Positions 62,020-64,000 of a stretch of 64,000 nucleotides of DNA are shown piece after piece (within the stretch, counting starts at the first letter, position 1; each line of letters starts with the position of its first letter). The position numbers and the translations under genes were made by a program. The stretch is from NCBI GenBank assembly GCA_028622995.1, contig JAJQJQ010000044.1, positions 1,302,001 through 1,366,000 of the forward strand. The letters run 5' to 3'. Origin of the DNA: Panagrolaimus kolymaensis (taxonomy: Eukaryota; Nematoda; Chromadorea; Rhabditida; Panagrolaimidae). Below the pieces are notes generated by a model. The model was not told where the DNA came from. It worked only from the letters and a program-made list of their open reading frames with translations, and ran no database searches.

Positions 62020-62402
62020 TTGATTTGGTCAAACTGCAATTGAACAACAAAATATGCTTGAACTATTCAAAAAATGGTAATTTAAATATTTTAGTTGCTA
62101 AATCAGTTGCTGAAGAAGGCAAGATCGAAAATTCTTTTTCTTTTTAGTCATAAATAAATTAATTGTGTATTTAGGCCTTGATGTTGCTGTTTGCAATTTA
62201 ATTGTAAAATACAATAGTGATGGACCAGAGGAATCTCTTATCCAAAGAAATGGTCGAGCTCTAGCTAAAAAAAAGCCGAGCCAATCTTCGTGCATTCGAT
62301 GAAAAAACAATAAGGCGAGAATTTGATAATGTTAGAAAAGAATTTATGATGAATGTTTGTAGTATTAAGGACCTTCAAAATAATTCCGAAATTGAATTTT
62401 AG
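62020..62402 (+). pseudogene. fragment of a DRH/RIG-I-type helicase C domain
   Basis: The coding phrases are QTAIEQQNMLELFKK, NGNLNILVAKSVAEEG, then after an intron-like gap with a TTTAG acceptor (near 62174) GLDVAVCNLIVKYNSDGPEE, SLIQRNGRALA and REFDNVRKEFMM, ending at TAG 62400-62402. The A-(T/K)-S-V-A-E-E-G-[IL]-D-x-x-x-C-N-L-[VI]-[IV]-[KR]-Y and Q-R-x-G-R-A motifs mark helicase motifs V and VI of Dicer-related/RIG-I-like RNA helicases, which in worms act in small-RNA and antiviral pathways. Frame changes occur near 62075 and in an A-run near 62265, and the ATPase half is missing. It is a dead fragment. Confidence 0.75.
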
Positions 62403-62474
62403 AGACTTTGTATGTATCTTTTTCTGATATCAGCATTTTTTAATTTTATCATGTGACATAAACCTCAATAGCGG

Positions 62475-62645
62475 ATGAACATCGCAATTTTACTATCGAT
62501 TTTGAATCTTAAAATCAATCCTAAACTCAAGAAATACCGTGTTTACTGGGGCGATAACCATCCTGATAATCGTTCTCTCCCTGTTACTGGCATACCAGCA
62601 CATCATCGAGCTGAATATGAAGCACCTCAAACTTTGGGTAATTAA
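62475..62645 (+). CDS. short ORF of unknown origin
   Basis: An ATG-started frame of 56 residues, MNIAILLSILNLKINPKL followed by KKYRVYWGDNHPDNRSLPVT and a Pro/His-containing end. Codon use looks more coding-like than the surroundings. It could be the last exon of the helicase fragment upstream, part of another decayed gene, or a chance frame. No family was recognised. Confidence 0.3.
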   Translation: MNIAILLSILNLKINPKLKKYRVYWGDNHPDNRSLPVTGIPAHHRAEYEAPQTLGN

Positions 62646-63190
62646 ACCAAAGATTACATCTTTTTCATTCTTTTTCTATCAAAATATAAAATAAGAGAGG
62701 ATGCGTTGGGGCTTTTTTTTATTTAGTTGTCTCTTTCTTTTTCAATCATAGAAAGAGAGATATATAAATAACAATGCACGCACAAAGATTGAAAATGAAA
62801 GAATTGCTGCTGCATTTAGATGTCAACTGCTTTTTTGAATAAATATTTTTTTTCTTGAATTATTCAATTTTGCTTTTTAATTATTAAAAAAAAATTTAGA
62901 ATGCTGATTGATTTATTGGGAAATTAATATTTACAATAAATTAGTAAATACAATATTTATTTAATTTTTACCTAAAAAGTCCTCCACCATTTCCTCTTTT
63001 CCACTGCCACCAAGGAGACCATATAAAATGCCATTATTTCCAAATAATTCACTTAAAAGCTTAATCATTTTTTTAAAAGATGAAGTGCTTAAAGTAGCTT
63101 TTTCAAACACTTTAATTCACAAAATGAAAATATTACTTATACTGTTGTTGAATGTGTTCGAATCAAACCAGAAGTTTGTGCCATTATATT
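62646..63190. other. intergenic spacer
   Basis: AT-rich, no supported feature. A 138-codon open frame from 63028 runs across the left border of the hAT-like element at 63191 and is therefore not credible as a gene. Confidence 0.5.
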
Positions 63191-63826
63191 TAGGGATGGG
63201 CAAGGCCTTCAAAAACGTTAGTGTTCCCCGTCTTTTTTTCGTCAGCGTCATCACAAAAGGCAAAATCAAATATTTTCTTGGGTTCGAATCCTATCATAAC
63301 TTTTTAGATGTAATTTTTTACGTAAATTCCAAATATGTAATTTTTATCATGAGCTCTTATTCGATAATAGCCTCAAACGTGAATTTTGGCTCGTTGACCC
63401 CAACTACCGCCCCCTTCCAACAAGTTACTTATACCATCGGGTAGAGAATTTTATTTTATATGTATAGAAAAAATTACAGCTTCGCAGGACTTCGCAAACC
63501 CATTCATTTTAAAGAAAAACCATTTTTGTAACGTATAAAAATCCTTGAAAAAATGCTTTTTTGATAGAAAAACACATTTGGCATTAGAATTCAAATAGCA
63601 AATCCTTTGATCAAGCTCTTTTTCAAAGCAAAAAAGAAGAAATACAGACTGTCCTCTCGACGAAAAAAATGAGAGTTTTAGAAATTACTTTCTCGTTTTT
63701 CGTATATATTTTAATTGGCTTTCATTTTTTCGTTAATTCAAAAGTTATTTCAATTGAGTTAACGTATCTTTTGAGACAAAAATAAAAAAATTATGTCGAT
63801 TTTGAAAAAACCGCTGCCCATCCCTA
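63191..63826. mobile_element. hAT-like non-autonomous transposon
   Basis: The element is 636 bp with inverted ends TAGGGATGGGC and GCCCATCCCTA, a form common in hAT elements. It is flanked by a perfect 8 bp target duplication, ATTATATT (63183-63190 and 63827-63834), the length made by hAT transposases. No transposase is encoded. It contains GGGTTCGAATCCTATC near 63279, which resembles a tRNA B box, but no tRNA fold accompanies it. Confidence 0.85.
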
Positions 63827-63834
63827 ATTATATT

Positions 63835-64000
63835 TCCGCCGAAATTTTTTTTCATTTATGTTAAGAATTTTTCCGCCCATATTTTGTTTATTTTGTAGAA
63901 TCAAAATTCAATCGAATCAGTTTGACATTAAATTTGAATAAATGTTAATTTATTATTAAAAAAATACATATAAAATTTCACCAAAAATAATATACAAAAA
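63835..64000. other. window end
   Basis: AT-rich noncoding sequence, no feature seen. Confidence 0.4.

Noticed and set aside
63270..63300. GGTTCGAATCC resembling the T-arm of a tRNA
   Set aside because: No acceptor stem, D-arm or anticodon arm can be folded around it, and it lies inside the hAT-like element.
63028..63444. 138-codon open frame
   Set aside because: It crosses the left border of the hAT-like transposon and has no domain or splice support.

Overview
The window looks like nuclear DNA of a free-living nematode. It is AT-rich, its genes are broken by many 45-100 bp GT-AG introns, its splice acceptors are the short worm type (TTTTTAG or TTTTCAG), and genes are closely packed and often separated by only about 200 bp. 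It encodes a LIN-42/PERIOD homologue with the nematode C-terminal motifs and several members of a fast-evolving F-box-like family. I recall similar sequences from Panagrolaimus-type worms, so a Panagrolaimidae origin is a guess and not proven. No virus, plasmid or bacterial segment is visible, and I found no tRNA, rRNA or CRISPR.

Layout. 1-5841: a dense plus-strand cluster of PATR-1 (5' end outside the window), a DAPIT-like ATP synthase subunit, a roadblock dynein light chain and ATAD3. 6.4-11.2 kb: minus-strand accessory genes, including a dead inverted fragment of patr-1, a family gene split by a 1.55 kb transposon with a 9 bp target duplication, and an intact F-box-like gene. 12-26 kb: the lin-42 locus (five coding exons over 7.4 kb), lying inside two copies of one noncoding repeat in opposite orientation. 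27.5-28.3 kb: polyubiquitin. 29.4-36.0 kb: a probable plus-strand operon of a BAR protein, PUS10 and TOP3B. 36.3-46.6 kb: secreted and membrane proteins (a small secreted peptide, a Cys-rich secreted protein, a type I membrane protein, a frameshifted TPM/MOLO-1-like gene and two lectin genes) plus another family pseudogene. 46.9-49.3 kb: an in-frame fusion of HAT repeats to the F-box-like family domain. 50.2-51.1 kb: a lysine-rich membrane protein. 51.9-56.4 kb: two tandem SLC17-type transporters with patches of near identity. 56.6-63.8 kb: a graveyard of mobile elements and gene fragments holding a foldback element, Helitron-like ends, a broken BRR2 copy, a 204 bp higher-order satellite, a fragment of a DRH/RIG-I-type helicase and a hAT-like element with an 8 bp target duplication.

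The housekeeping clusters join related functions only loosely: mitochondrial inner-membrane proteins in the first, and RNA modification with RNA/DNA topology in the second. Accessory genes and transposons fill the space between them. For each intact gene modelled here the exon lengths sum to a multiple of three with a single terminal stop. That is the main support for the models, since no expression data or database search was available.
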